Source: Lithospermum erythrorhizon (taxonomy: Eukaryota > Streptophyta > Magnoliopsida > Boraginales > Boraginaceae). Taken from it: 64,000 nucleotides of DNA. The notes beneath the pieces were generated by a model that did no database searches, had not been told where the DNA came from, and saw only the letters and a list, made by a program, of their open reading frames with translations. Below, in pieces: positions 40,375 to 52,218 of the stretch; position 1 is the stretch's first letter; each line of letters begins with the position of its first letter. The translations under genes and the position numbers were made by a program. The stretch covers positions 1 through 64,000 of the forward strand of contig JADFUC010000863.1 in assembly GCA_019722365.1 (NCBI GenBank). Direction: 5' to 3'.

Positions 40375-40815
40375 CAGGGTTGGGCGGTTTATCCTCGTGC
40401 TCAAGAGGTGTAGGCGGTTTATCCCGTGCTCGGGAGGTTTGGATGATTAAATACTCATCCGGAGTGAACAATTTATACCCACAATTTTGAGAGTGGGGGT
40501 TGATAGTTTAGGCTCGTATCAAGGAGCGTGGTGGGCGGTTGTCCTCTTTGCTTAGGAGGCGTTGGGTAGTTTATCCGTGCTCGGGAGGCGGGGGTTGATA
40601 GTTTAGGCTCGTATCAGGGAGCATGGTGGAGTTTATCCTCGTGCTCAGGAGGGGGTTGATAGTTTAGGCTCGTTAGGAAGCATGGTAGGCGGTTATCCTA
40701 CAAATGCTCGGGAGGGTTGGACGGTTATCCTCGTGCTCAGGAGCGGGGTTGATAGTTTAGGCTCGTGTCAAGAAGCATGGTGGGTAGTTTATCCTCGTGC
40801 TCAGGAGGGGGTATT
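40375..40815. repeat. Minisatellite, ~31-bp unit
   Basis: Two alternating variants of one unit are seen: GGGCGGTTTATCCTCGTGCT followed by CAGGAG, and TTGATAGTTTAGGCTCGTAT followed by CAGGGAGC. The second variant starts at 40500, 40595, 40656 and 40749, spacings of 95, 61 and 93, which are close to 3, 2 and 3 units of 31 bp. There are roughly 14 units. It lies inside the gypsy remnant, on its 3' side. In one minus-strand frame short repeated peptides appear, but the frame breaks between units. Confidence 0.8.
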
Positions 40816-40899
40816 TGAGTTTATTTAGGGATATTTGAACCTCGGGTTTTGACCGCATGTGCATCTCATCCTTGTTCTGATAGTCTTTTCTCAAGCTTA

Positions 40900-43800
40900 A
40901 AGTCTCAACCCATTAGCTGCTTTCATGAAGATAGGGTGTTGTTGACTTACGTAGTTAGACATTAGTCTTTGAGACGGACATTCATTCCATAACGTCTGCT
41001 CGTGGACGTATTTATATACAGGGTCGTCCCCATGGTACTTGAAGAACGCGTCTAGAATACTACTTGGTTTGTCCTAAGTAAGTAGTCCTTGAGGTTTGTC
41101 TATAAACAAAGCATTGAACCCACTAGTTCTACAGGTGCTTCTAGAAATAATTAAATGCGAGACTTGTATCCCCAGGCTCGTATATTAGGCGTCCCGTCTC
41201 TTCGTCCTTCCTTATCGATACGCATGGGAAGGTAGACATGAATTTTGCCTTCATCATTTCCCATGGATGAGGGCCTTTACGTGCCTGTTGAGCTAGGAAG
41301 GTGGCCCTATAAAGTGGCCATCCTCTTTTTAATTTCAACCCCTCGGAGTTTCGGCAGGTGTTGATAATTTTTCGTGTCCATTCGCCACTCTATAGAGGTG
41401 CTTAGTCATTCCCACACCGGTGTTTGTTCGTGGATGTATGCGTATAATGGATCATCTTGACCTTTGTTTGAGGCTTGTCTGGATATCGTTGGGTTAGCCG
41501 TTACGAGTGTTCGAGAGGTTTGTTCATGGGCCGTGGCGAACCTCGATTCTGCCTCCTTTAGTGAATATCCATACTCGGGTATCGTCTTTGAATTCACCAC
41601 CACATGTCCCAGGTTACGCATCTTTCTTCACCCGATATGCACAGGGAGATTAGCCATAAACCTCTCGCCGTCGAACTTCCCGGATGTGCTTAGCCTTTGG
41701 GCGGGAAGGTATCCTTATCTGCGTGATTTCGTCTTGTTCTTCTATGTTGAAACATGGTAGAAATTTCATCTTCCTCTGGCGGCTCCTCCATGGGTGGGTG
41801 TCTCTGAATGCGTCAAAACGGATCTCTTAAAGGTTGGGTTAATAAGCCTTCTAATTTTGCCCCAATCTCGGGAAAGTGATTTCTTTTTGGTTTTTCTTTT
41901 AGAGTTGAGATTGCCCCCAACACGAGGAATCTTGAGGGGTGCGTCCCTCATGTATTTTCTTTGAAAGATGCCTTTCCTCAAGCCTACGCTATGTAGTGGT
42001 TTTGTCGCCTCTTGATTAAAACCTTGATGATGGTTTTGGCAAATACCCTAACCCTGTGGTTGAGTTCTTGATAGCCCATTCTTTCTGCCTCATCATGTTT
42101 TGGGTGTCATTTAACCCATGTATTTTGTTTCTTGTGACCTTGGGAGGTAGTTTTCCCATGGCTTTGCCCTCATCGGTATCATAGCCAACCTTTAGTAGGA
42201 GGTCATAAGCTTTTGGACCTATAGTTCCATGCTCTATTTTGGGTCCTTCATTGGGTGTCATAAAACCTTTAAGGGGTGACATCACCACCTTTTCTGGTTG
42301 AGTGAGAAATTTGAAATTAACCTTTAAATGATTAAACTAGATATTCCTCTCACTTCTTATGCAAGTTGATGTAGCTGAGATGTTGGAGGTACCTGGGGTG
42401 CCTTTGGCCCTTCCTCCTGTTGGGACTTGCCCTTTTTCTTGTAGTATTTAGCATCAACAAAAGTCAGTTCTTCTGCGCAAGCGGATTTTAAATGCCTTTA
42501 TTTGTTTTCTCCATCTATCTTTGCGGTATTTCAAACCTTTGGTGAAGTGTCAAGGGGCCGACTTTGTTATTCTTTGTGGATCGAGTCTTCTAGTAGGATT
42601 ATATATGACCTTGGCAGCTGTCACATGGAACAAGCGTGGTTTCAATTCCTATCACCAAGTGCGGAACTTACTTTTCGGCGTTCGCTCCTCGCCTTTATTA
42701 AAACCTTGAATGATAATCTTGGGGCATTTGTAAGTCTTTAGTTGAGATGCCCAACTGACTTTAATGTGCAGGTAGTAGCATGTTCACGAGTTGATTCTCT
42801 ATCTACTAGCATTACCTTTATCGACTTTCATTTATGTAGCTTTGAGACATAGGAGTGGTTTGTTATGAGGACCATCTTCTTGTGGTAGGTCTTCCATCGA
42901 TGAATGTGATGGTGAAAGTTTGGAGGCTGCCCAAAAGCGGGTGTCGTTGCCCTTAGTAGCTCTATAGTAGTTGAGTTGTCTTCAACTTCAACATGCATGG
43001 CGTGCCGTAGTTTTCATCGTCGGTAATTAGAGCTATGCCTTCGAGGATAGGCTTGCTCACGCCCAAAGTCATTAGGTACGCTTCACTTCGGTGGGGTACG
43101 GGCGATGGTGAGGTTTGTGGTTGGAAGAGACTTTGTCTTCTTCCAGGAATGATACTCACTTTCTTGCGAGATCCATTACTCGCTCTTTGAATATGAAGCA
43201 TTTTTCAATGGGATGCCCCAGTATCCTGTGATACTTGCAGAAGTTGGGCTCCGTGCTTTGGTTTGCCTCCTCGGGTCTCTTTGACTCTAGGAGTTCTATG
43301 AGCTTTGCTTTCAATAGCTCATCAAACATTGAGAAGCGTCGAGTCAAAGGAAGGGATAGTCGTGTTGCATCTTATTAAGTGTGAGGCGTTCCTTCTTTCG
43401 AGTCCAAGTCCTCCGCCCGAATTTTTTTTTTGGTTACGGAGAGAACTTGGTTGTTTAAGTTACATCATGTGCTTCTTTCTTTTCGAGGCTTGGAAGCTTC
43501 CTTTTGGCTTCCTTGGCTCATATTGTGGCCTTCGAGTAGAGGCTGCGAGCAGAGGGGACCTCCCACTTTTGACTGCGGCTTAATCATGATCCCGTGTTGT
43601 AATCTTGTTTCCGGTTGCTCGAGTTACGGGAATGGGGTCCCAGTGCAAGTCTTGTATACACATCTTGATGGTGACTACTGCGGGAGCCTATCTTTGCATT
43701 TCAAGTTCAAACTTTTCAATCGGTTGATGAAGTCTATAAGCGGCTCTCCTTTTCTTTGTTTTTGTAGTAGTTAGCTCCATAATGCTAAGCGTCCTCTTTT

Positions 43801-44690
43801 AATGCTTGGCGGTTGAGAAACTTGCTTTCCGGTTAAGTCCAACTACCTATGGAAAGCGAGGCTCAAAGTTAGTGTGCAGTCAGGCAGCATTCCCTTTGAG
43901 ACCATTTCATCCCCTTCGGTCCGGCATTGTTGCAAGTCTCGACAAAATGAGCTATATGGTGTTTGGGGTTCCAGTTCCATCGAGATGTTGGAACTTGGGT
44001 GGGTGACCTTTAGGCATTTTAATTTGAGTACATACGGAGGTGTAGGGCTTTAGGTAAGCATATGAAGGTGACTCCCTATCTTCATGAACTTTTATTGCCC
44101 CCAATATATACTCCTTCAGTGCTATTGGGATCATTCCATCTATCAAAATGATTGGAGTTTCTATTGTGTTCCTCGTTGGTCCTTGTGATGAACCTGAGGC
44201 CTTATATGGGGATAGATGGAAGTCATCTCCATTTAGAGTTGTGAGCCTTTACTTGTTTTTAGAAGCGGCCGGTGCTTTTCTATGCTCTTGGTCATCATCT
44301 TTCGACTTACGAGCAATATTGTCATCTTGATGTTGCATTTTTTTGCAACAAGTTTTCTACCATTTAAATGCATTTGCGACCATACGCTCTTCCCGAAAGA
44401 AGCGATACTTGTCATCATTCTTTGGTGCTAAGAAGTCTGAGCGTATGAGCGAGAATCGGATTGCATATCCACAGTAGCTAAAGCTGGGTATATCGCCGCG
44501 GTTGTTTGAATCTTCGGCGCTTGTCGTTGAGATCTGAAGATATTTGTTGAGAAGGTTCCTCAGCTGGCACTATGCGCCTGGCTGCTTCTCTTGTTGTGAC
44601 TTGTTCTGCTTCCAGAGCTCTTGGCAATATGTTAGCCAAAGAGACTTGATATCTCGGTGAGAGGCATCCACGATTAGTCATTATATTTGA
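40900..44690 (-). mobile_element. Ty3/gypsy gag-pro remnant
   Basis: Minus-strand fragments fit a plant gypsy polyprotein. Near 44030-43952 is HPPKFQHLDGTGTP (gag start zone). At 43347-43156 is CKYHRILGHPIEKC (gag zinc-knuckle form). At 42288-42016 are KAYDLLLKVGYD and GKLPPKVT with HGLN.TQ, a conserved stretch after protease in plant gypsy elements. At 41338-41141 a further fragment ends in a GD-rich tail. Frameshifts separate them. No reverse transcriptase was found; where it should lie (below 41000) there is a minisatellite. Confidence 0.65.
43156..43347 (-). pseudogene. Gypsy gag zinc-knuckle fragment
   Basis: A 63-codon minus-strand frame with LLKAKLIELLESKRPEE followed by FCKYHRILGHPIEKCFIFKE. 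The C-x2-H...GH-x4-C spacing is that of plant gypsy gag nucleic-acid-binding motifs. It is separated from upstream gag (43952-44146) by frameshifts, so it is only a relic. Confidence 0.7.
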
Positions 44691-46650
44691 CGGACTGTCT
44701 TGTTGTGACTCCTTCTCCTTGTAGTATCCTTTGATACATGGAGAGGAGTTGAGATAGTCCCTTTGGAAATATCTCGGTTGTGTCGGCGGTGTGAAGGTAG
44801 TTAGCTTGATCTAGAACTATAATGCAAGGCAATTTTTATTATTTATTTGGGGGTAAAAAAATAAAATTCAGCATGAGGAAAAATTCCTCAATGTCTGGGG
44901 TTTATCAAATCGAAGAGGATCATTGTCCAAACTATGGATCCTAACGTTCTTGACGATTTGTGAGATACTTGACTTGGGCTTGATAGGAGCTTGGTATGAG
45001 CTCGGCTTGATTTGAGGTTGAATTGAGCTTGATTTGAGTTGGATTTGGGATAGAAGCTCTATGAGCAGGATATGTGTCCTAGTCTTGATGGACTTGAGAG
45101 TGAGTGCACGGCGGACTTGGATATGGTCCAAGCCGAGGGGCGTGCCGGCGTATTCCCGTGTTGGTTGTATGGACTTGATGCCGTGTCTTGGAGGCGATCT
45201 CGATTCATGGACTTGATCTCCGGTCTATATTAGATTTGATGGACTTGCAAATTGTCTTTGCGGTGTGGGACTTTCTAGGATTTATTACCCGGGAGGTGCT
45301 ACCACCTTTTGTGGTGGGACTTAAGGGATGTTCCCCAGTGGGGCTGACAGGCGTGCTGCTGCTTCTTGTCGACTTAGTAGTTGTGGTACATGTCTTTAGT
45401 GGGATTTTGTAACGAAGACTACTTGTCTCTAGTGGAACTTGATTTGGGATAGAACTCCGAGTTCTTAAGCTGTGTGGAGTGATAGCAAGAAAGTTATTGG
45501 AACTGATATGCGGCTTAGCACTTGTCTTCTGGCGGCCTTAGCGACTTATTGTTGTAGAATGAGACTTGGTGGTTGACCTCACTTCAAGCTTTTAGCTTAT
45601 TCTGGCCGGCCTTAGCAACTTGTTCTTTGTATTGATGGTCGATATGAAGGTTGAGTATCCTAACTTTATTAATGACAGCGATCAATTAGATAAGGGCCTT
45701 AGCAGCTTTTGTTTCTGCGTGGACTCGGCCTATAAATTTGAATATTCGGTGTATTTCCTATATCTAGAACTTGATGAATTAAACACGAGGTTTTAGGGTG
45801 TACATACAAGATTTATGAATAATCATGTGCTTTTAACTTATTCTTGAATATTCGAGCGTTCTTGAGAGATCGTGTCACATTCTCATTAGATTTTGCTTCT
45901 AACTTGAAGAGTCTTTGCGTTTGTGCAATAACTCTTTATTTTAGTATATATTTAGGCCACCTGAAATTTCAACCACCTGTGTTGTTTCTACAGGTAATTT
46001 AAAATTTAGCAGAAATTTGGTATCCTACGTATTTTGAGTATTTTTTGTGCATTTTTACGAATGAGAATGGGATGATCTTTTTCGAAATATAGGGGGGGGA
46101 ATATTTATAGGCTTCTAGGCTTTGATGTTTTCTTCTGATTGATTGGTTTATTTTCGAATTGGATTTGATCTTAATCGTTGAATTTTGGCGAATCGAAAGG
46201 CAGGTAGGATTTTCAATTACTTTGCCTCAAAAAAAGAAATGGGCGCCTATTTGAAGTAGGAAGAAGGTTCGGATCTTTTTTCTAGGTCAAAGCGTATTTT
46301 CATGTTGACCCCGGTTCTTTTAGACCTTTATTTTGATCCTATAACTTTTAGAGTCTCCATTTTGAACCTTGAAAACTTTTGAAGCTTAGGATTTTAGCCC
46401 CTAGGGCCGATTTGCTTGATAAATGGGAATTTTAGCCTAGAACCCTAAATTTAATGAACTTTTAATTCGGAGTTATTTTTCCGGAAACCCTTGTTCGTAT
46501 GAGGGTTTCACATTAAATTTTTGGCTCGATTGAAAACCCTAGCCACGTGTCATTTTTTAGTAGCTCGATTTAACTAATTCGATTAAGTAGTTTTAATCAA
46601 TTTAATTATTTTTTAATAAATTTTCACTTTCTACACTTACATTACCATTT
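44691..46650. other. Gypsy leader side and gene-free DNA
   Basis: Contains the right copy of the 140-bp direct repeat (44830-44965). From 45 to 45.7 kb there is sequence with repeated ACTTGATTTG/GGACTTGAT and CGGCCTTAGC strings. From 45.8 to 46.6 kb the DNA is AT-rich without a gene. By position, part of it should be the 5' LTR or leader of the minus-strand gypsy element, but I found no LTR ends or primer-binding site. Confidence 0.4.
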
Positions 46651-46661
46651 GCCTTTATTTA

Positions 46662-48050
46662 TAGGGTTAATGGTAGCAGCAATCACTTATGTTTACAAGA
46701 TGTTTCCAGTCGATCACCTATGTTTTAAACCCTCCCAATCGACCACCCATCTTTAAAAATATTCCAGTCGATCACCCATTCTGTCACGTGAGGAACACTT
46801 GAGTTTTCAATAAGGGCATTTTTGTCTTTTCACTTAATCGGCGGAACTTTTCAAGATAGATTGATGGCTAGACGATTTAGCTATAAGTGATCGGCGGAAA
46901 TAATGAGTAAACATAGGTGATTGACTAATAACGATAAACAAATATGAGTAAACATAAAGCAGACTAATTTGAATCTAAAAACATAGAGGAGCTAATTTAG
47001 TCAATTTTATATTTAAACGTTCTTAATGACCCAAATTACTTCTATTGTAACATTTGATACCCATTTCTCCCCTCAATTTTTGTTACTTCTCGGATTTCAA
47101 TTTATGACATAATTTTTCATATCAATGCATAACAAAATTGGCTTCCCTAAATTCTTTATACTTATTTTATTTCTCCCATTTTGCAATACTCAAAACGGAG
47201 TCATATTGGTTTGATTTCAAGATTTGACCAGATTTGACCTCTCGCCTCTGCAGAGTCATGCTGAAGAGATATAGAAAAAAGCGAGGAAATGAGTGTAGAA
47301 AAGGAGCTATAGAAATGGGGTGGATTATAATTGAAAAGTGTCATTCTTGCAATCCTCGATCCTAGGCTGCTAGCAATGCTCAAATTATGCTTTTGGGACC
47401 AACACAATTCGTCGGGTCTCTCGCCAGCGAGTTATCTTGGTTTTGAATTCAAGATTCGGTCAATGACTATCTTCCCAATTTAAAGGTAAATAATATGGTC
47501 CTTCTAGAGTTGGGATTCGGGTAAATTTCACAAGGTACTATTTTCTTATTTTGGGTGGAGTTGATGTTCAGTGGAGATGGGGTTTGAATCAGAAAGATGA
47601 AAATAGTGATTAAGATTACTAATTTGTGGAAGAAATTGGAAGCGAGATTGTAACTAAGGGGAGAAAGGAGGTGTTAAATGTTATAAGAAAAGTATTATGG
47701 GTCATTAATAACATTTAAATATTGAACTGCCTAAATTACCTCCGCTATATTTACCTAATGTTACCAGTCGATCACCTATGTTTACCCAATGTTTCCAATC
47801 GATCACCTATGTTTCAAACCATCCCAGTCGATCACCTATATTTGAAAAAGTTCCAGTCGATCACCCATTTGATTAAGTGAAAAGACGAAAATGCCCTTAC
47901 TGAAAAGTCACGTGTTCCTCACGTGACAGAATGAGTGATCGACTAGAACATTTTTAAACATTGGTGATCGACTGAGACGGTTTGAAATATAGGTGATCAA
48001 CTGGAAGCATCTTAAAAATATAGGTGATTGTCGCTGCCATTTACCCTATT
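46662..48050. mobile_element. Foldback (Mutator-like) element with ~400-bp inverted arms
   Basis: Left end TAGGGTTAATGGTAGCAGCA and right end TGCCATTTACCCTA are inverted complements with small differences. The arms extend to about 47075 and from about 47660. Each arm contains an outer array of CCAGTCGATCACC units spaced about 30 bp apart, a spacer with a CACGTG palindrome and the AAGGGCATTTT.GTCTTTTCA segment, and then the same unit inverted (GGTGATCGACTGG in the right arm; weaker in the left). No transposase is encoded between the arms. A target duplication is not certain. It is probably a non-autonomous Mutator-like element. Confidence 0.8.
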
Positions 48051-48464
48051 TTTATTGTTGTTGATGGTAATTCAAATTTGCGGTGATTTGCGAAGTCAGG
48101 CACGTTGTCATGTGTTTATTCTCATGTGAAATGTATTTTATTCCCATTCTAGGCAACCACACCATCCACCTTATACTCATTTCCAACCATTCTCCTTTTG
48201 CCACCAGGTGTATTATAATTAGCCGTTCAAGTACTACGTAATTAATAATTAATACTGCTTGGTCAGCAATAATTGTCTAATTAGCAGTTGATTATATTCT
48301 TTAGCCATTAGTCCCATTATATTTGCACCAATTTAGCTAAGGATCAAAAGACTTCTTTGTTAAAAGTATTGCCACCGTATTGATATGCAAGTGTTTGACA
48401 ATAATTGATTTTCAAAAAAAAAAAAAAAAAGTAGCCAACATATAAATACTTTTCATTAAAAAAA

Positions 48465-49959
48465 GGCTAATTAGCCGGATGTCCCTGAACTATCACTTTA
48501 TTTTCAGTTAGATCCTTAAATTATCAGTTCTTTTTTCAGTTCTTTTTTCATGTGGTCATTGTACTATTCTTCTTTTTCCACTTGTCCCCTGGACCTATTA
48601 TTTCAACTTCAAACAACAAAATGACTACTTTACCCCTAACACTAAATTAAAGTATATAGAGTACATTTAAAATATTTTACATAATTAAAATAAAACTCCT
48701 ACCACTTTCTTTTTTGATACACCTTACGACCACACTTTACGCCACCCACCACACAGGCCTTTCACCATTAAAGCTTGTTCAAGCTTGCAGTCTCACTCAT
48801 TGAAAATTACGAGAGAAAAAAGTGGTTGGTGAAAGTTTTAGGTGGGAAATTTAGGAGGAGTGGGGGACTAAGGGGCAGGATGGGGTGTGTCATAAAAAGT
48901 GATAATCCCACAAGTAAATGGGCTGATCTAGGATTGGTCCAACATGATTGGGCCCCTCCGTAAATGGATCAGGGCCAAAATAGGATACTGAATAAATGGA
49001 CTTGGCCCTTGAGTGGGCTAGAAGTCTTGAGAATCTACTCTAAAAGTGAGCCTTCATTTCGGTAATGAGGAGAGAAGCAGATTGAAGACTAACGGCATAA
49101 TTCAGCTTAATTAAATAGGCAATTAATATCACAATTACTCGAACCCTTAATGAGTCACAAAGCCATTATCAACCGACAATAAAGAAGCCATCAAGACTCG
49201 ACCAAAGTAATGGTCCGGATAAAGTATAAAAAGTAAACCTTGAGGCCAAATTGAGTAAGTTGACCTTGTTACCCAAATTCGCTTTTTCGAGAATGGCGAT
49301 CCTTTTTGACTTGATGGTTGGAGTATTTCCAGCCGGGCAACCGGTCCTTGTTTCTTAGGAACTTCCATTTGGACCAAGGCGTATCGAAGTTCAACTTGGA
49401 AGATTTGTGATCTGGCCCATCACCAAAATCGGGACGGAATCATCGGTTGGTGGATTCAAGGGGAAGTTTGGGGGAGGGGTGGGGATAGAGGGTAGGGTAG
49501 GACATGTCAAAGAAAAAAGTGGTCGTTTGTGAAAGTTGAAGGGGGAAAGTTTAGGGGAGAACGGTAGGGGTAAGGGTGAGGTATGTCAAAGAAAAAAGTC
49601 GTGGTTAATGAAAGTTCAAGGGGGTGGGGTGAGGGTAGGGTAGAGTATATCAAAGAAAAAATTGATGGTTGGTGAAACTTGAGGGGGGAGTGGTGGTGGT
49701 AGGGGTTAGGGTGGGATATATCAAGGAAAAAAGTGATGGGGTTTAATTCTAATTATGTAAAATATTTTAAATGTGTTTCTATATTTTAGTTTAATGTTAG
49801 GGATAAAGTAGTCATTTTGATGTTTAAAGTTGAAATAATAAATCCAGGAAGCAAGTGGTAAAATAAGAATAGTATAAGGACCACGTAAGAAAAAAATTAA
49901 TAGTTCAAGGACTTAAGTAAAAATAAAATGATAGTTCAGGATATCCGGCTAATTAGCCA
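48465..49959. mobile_element. Mutator-like element with ~255-bp terminal inverted repeats
   Basis: Both termini read GGCTAATTAGCCGGAT inward, and the inverted match continues for about 255 bp (ACTTTATCCCTAACAT zone, AAATATTTTACATAATTA). The flanks ATTAAAAAAA (48455-48464) and ATTAAAAAAT (49960-49969) agree in 9 of 10 positions, as expected for the 9-10 bp Mutator duplication, although A-richness weakens this. No transposase is seen, so it is non-autonomous. It carries tandem repeats (49440-49740) and a segment at about 48905-49440 that looks like foreign DNA. Confidence 0.85.
49440..49740. repeat. Subterminal tandem repeat, 4 copies of 64-79 bp
   Basis: G-rich units ending in TCAAAGAAAAAAGTGG variants start that motif at 49506, 49585, 49649 and 49720. 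A related fifth copy lies at about 48800-48900, on the other side of the interrupting segment. They lie inside the Mutator-like element. Such subterminal arrays may be transposase-binding sites, which is inference. Confidence 0.7.
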
Positions 49960-50172
49960 TTAAAAAATATCAATAGAAAATCAGTCCCTCTGATTAGGGA
50001 TCATCACCCTTATAACTCTTGCGGTCCAATCTCCAATGTGATCTTTTATAATTTCGTTTGCTATGAAACTTTTTAGTAACGAAGGACTGTTAATTTTTAC
50101 CCAACCGATGTTTTTTTTATTTTTTCAAAAAATATCAAGTTGATCTTTTTCATGCCTTCCATAATTTTTTTT

Positions 50173-51406
50173 AAGGATAAATTTCATACATGCACTTGAA
50201 TTAAGAAAAATATTTCAAATAAATATTTCAACATTTCAACCTTTCAAATAGGCACCTCAAGGTGATTTTGATATATGAACTTTTGGAAATCGTCTTTTTT
50301 GACCCCGAACTCCACTTTAACATATAAATATAAGGGCAAAACATGAATTTTTTTTTATATATTTTACACTTTATGCATCTTTTTTAAATAATAAACACTT
50401 CATTTTAATTAATTTTTAATAATCAATCTTAATTAATTAAAAAAATAAATAAAAACGCATCATTTTTAACCTTATCCTCACCCCACACCGCTACACCATA
50501 CCAACCCCGTTACTTTAAAGATGGATGTAATGCAATCAAGCTTGTCATAATCTATAGGTATACTATTGGATGTGGCAGCACTAAAATTTCTCTATAATTT
50601 CGAGAACTTGGAGACTGGCTGCTGGACTCAGGTTTTCTTCCCAAAGTTCCTGAAATTGTCAAGTGTAGTCACTGTAAGCAATAAGACATACAAAGATGCA
50701 ATTCCAATAAATAATCAATATAGAGTAAGAAGATTCTCTAGACTTTCAGTCCATAGTCACAAAAATTTCAAGCGGCAATCAAATGTGCCCGGATTTTCAT
50801 GCATACCAGCTTCTTCCTTAATATTGGGTGCAAGAATTCCCTAAATGCTTGATTTGGTGGTAGAATTAAGATTGAAGATGATGTATTTTATTTTATTTTT
50901 TAATTAATTAAATAATTATTAAAATTAATCCAATTAAATGTTTGTTATTTAAAAACTGAGTCATAAAGCGTAATATACTATATTAGTTCCGTGCAGTTGT
51001 ATTTCTAGCCATTTGCACATAGATTAAAAAAATAAAAAGTAGTCAAAAGTACATTGAAAATGTAGAAAGACAATTAATTGAGACTATATAATTGGTTGAT
51101 TGATAATTTAATAACAAAAAAAAAGTCAAAAAGTACAATGAAAATGTAAAATATAATTTATGCTAGAAAGGACAAGTATTTTGAAACAAAAAATTAAAAT
51201 TTAGAAAGGCAGTAAGAGGAGCAGGAGGGTATATAAATTTCCTATCTTGTATAGACTTACCTGTTAAAGTGGAGTTTGGGTTCCAAAAATACGTTTTTCA
51301 AAAGTTCAGGTATCAAAAATCATCTCCAAGTGCCTATTTGAAATGTTGAAATGTTCGGTGTCTGTTGAAATATTTTTATAGACCGGGTGCATGTGAAATT
51401 TAACCT
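50173..51406. mobile_element. Element with ~170-bp terminal inverted repeats
   Basis: Left arm AAGGATAAATTTCATACATG and right arm CATGTGAAATTTAACCTT are inverted copies. The match continues through AACATTTCAA, CAAATAGGCAC and AACTCCACTTTAACA to about 50345, and from about 51236 on the right. Flanks are homopolymer-rich, so the target duplication cannot be read. The internal 92-codon frame at 50566-50844 has no family I recognise and is probably not a transposase. Likely a non-autonomous Mutator-like element. Confidence 0.75.
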
Positions 51407-51430
51407 TTTTAAAAAAACATAAGTTTATTA

Positions 51431-51662
51431 CTACCTCCAATTCAAAATAATTATCGTTTTTGACAATCGATATGGAGCTTTGACCATCAATTACTTTTAA
51501 ACTATAATTTCAAAAATTATAAGAAAATAATATTATGAAAAATTATAAGAGGAATCTAAATATATAACTTTTATATTTATTAGAATAATGAATAATAAGT
51601 AATCAATGATCAAAATTCTATCTCGATTTTTTAAAACGATAATCATTTTGGATGAATATTAT
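51431..51662. mobile_element. Stowaway-like MITE
   Basis: After a TA, the left end CTACCTCCAATTCAAAATAA followed by TTATCGTTTT is mirrored by AAAACGATAATCATTTTGGA at the right. The length of about 230 bp, the CTMCCTCC terminus and the TA flank are typical of Stowaway MITEs. The right terminal bases have decayed. Confidence 0.7.
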
Positions 51663-51775
51663 TAATTCCCTTAAAATTTTCTGGTTTTCAATTATTTCAT
51701 CACTCTCCTAAAAAAACATTTCACCTTTCCTGCATAAAAAATTTAGTTATTGCACTTATCTGATACTTTGCTCTT

Positions 51776-52218
51776 TGTTGAAAATATAAGATGTAGATCT
51801 CGTAACAATGCATGTTGAACAATTTGATTGTACAACCGATTTACTTACATTTAATTATATTCAAATAATATAAGGATTCGGATATACTTTCGATTGTTAG
51901 ACAATTGACATATTAGGATAACTCGCGTTGACATTAGGGGTTATGATGAACTGCTTAGGGTCCTCTACATGTAATACGTATATTAATACAATGTTCGGTT
52001 AACATAAATTAATATATTACTCTTGTCAATCGAGCCTAAGAGGTCACGCTTGCGACAACATGATCAAACTATAGCTCTGATTATAACTTTATGGGTTAAA
52101 GTGTAACTATGTAGAACATTGGGACAAAATTCCAGTGTTGGTGTGCCCATATTAGGCTACTACTCTAGAAGAGGCTTCGAGAAATTTTTCTTTTGTAGAA
52201 TCATTATTTGAATATTAT
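51776..52218 (+). repeat. Left LTR of element 4
   Basis: It starts TGTTGAAAATATAAGATG. Similarity to the right LTR ends at TTTGAATATT near 52218. Compared with the 1-kb LTR at 56009-57047 of the same family, it lacks the downstream 600 bp. Confidence 0.7.

Noticed and set aside
50566..50844. 92-codon frame inside the inverted-repeat element as a transposase
   Set aside because: No transposase motif is visible, it is too short, and it starts at a non-ATG codon.
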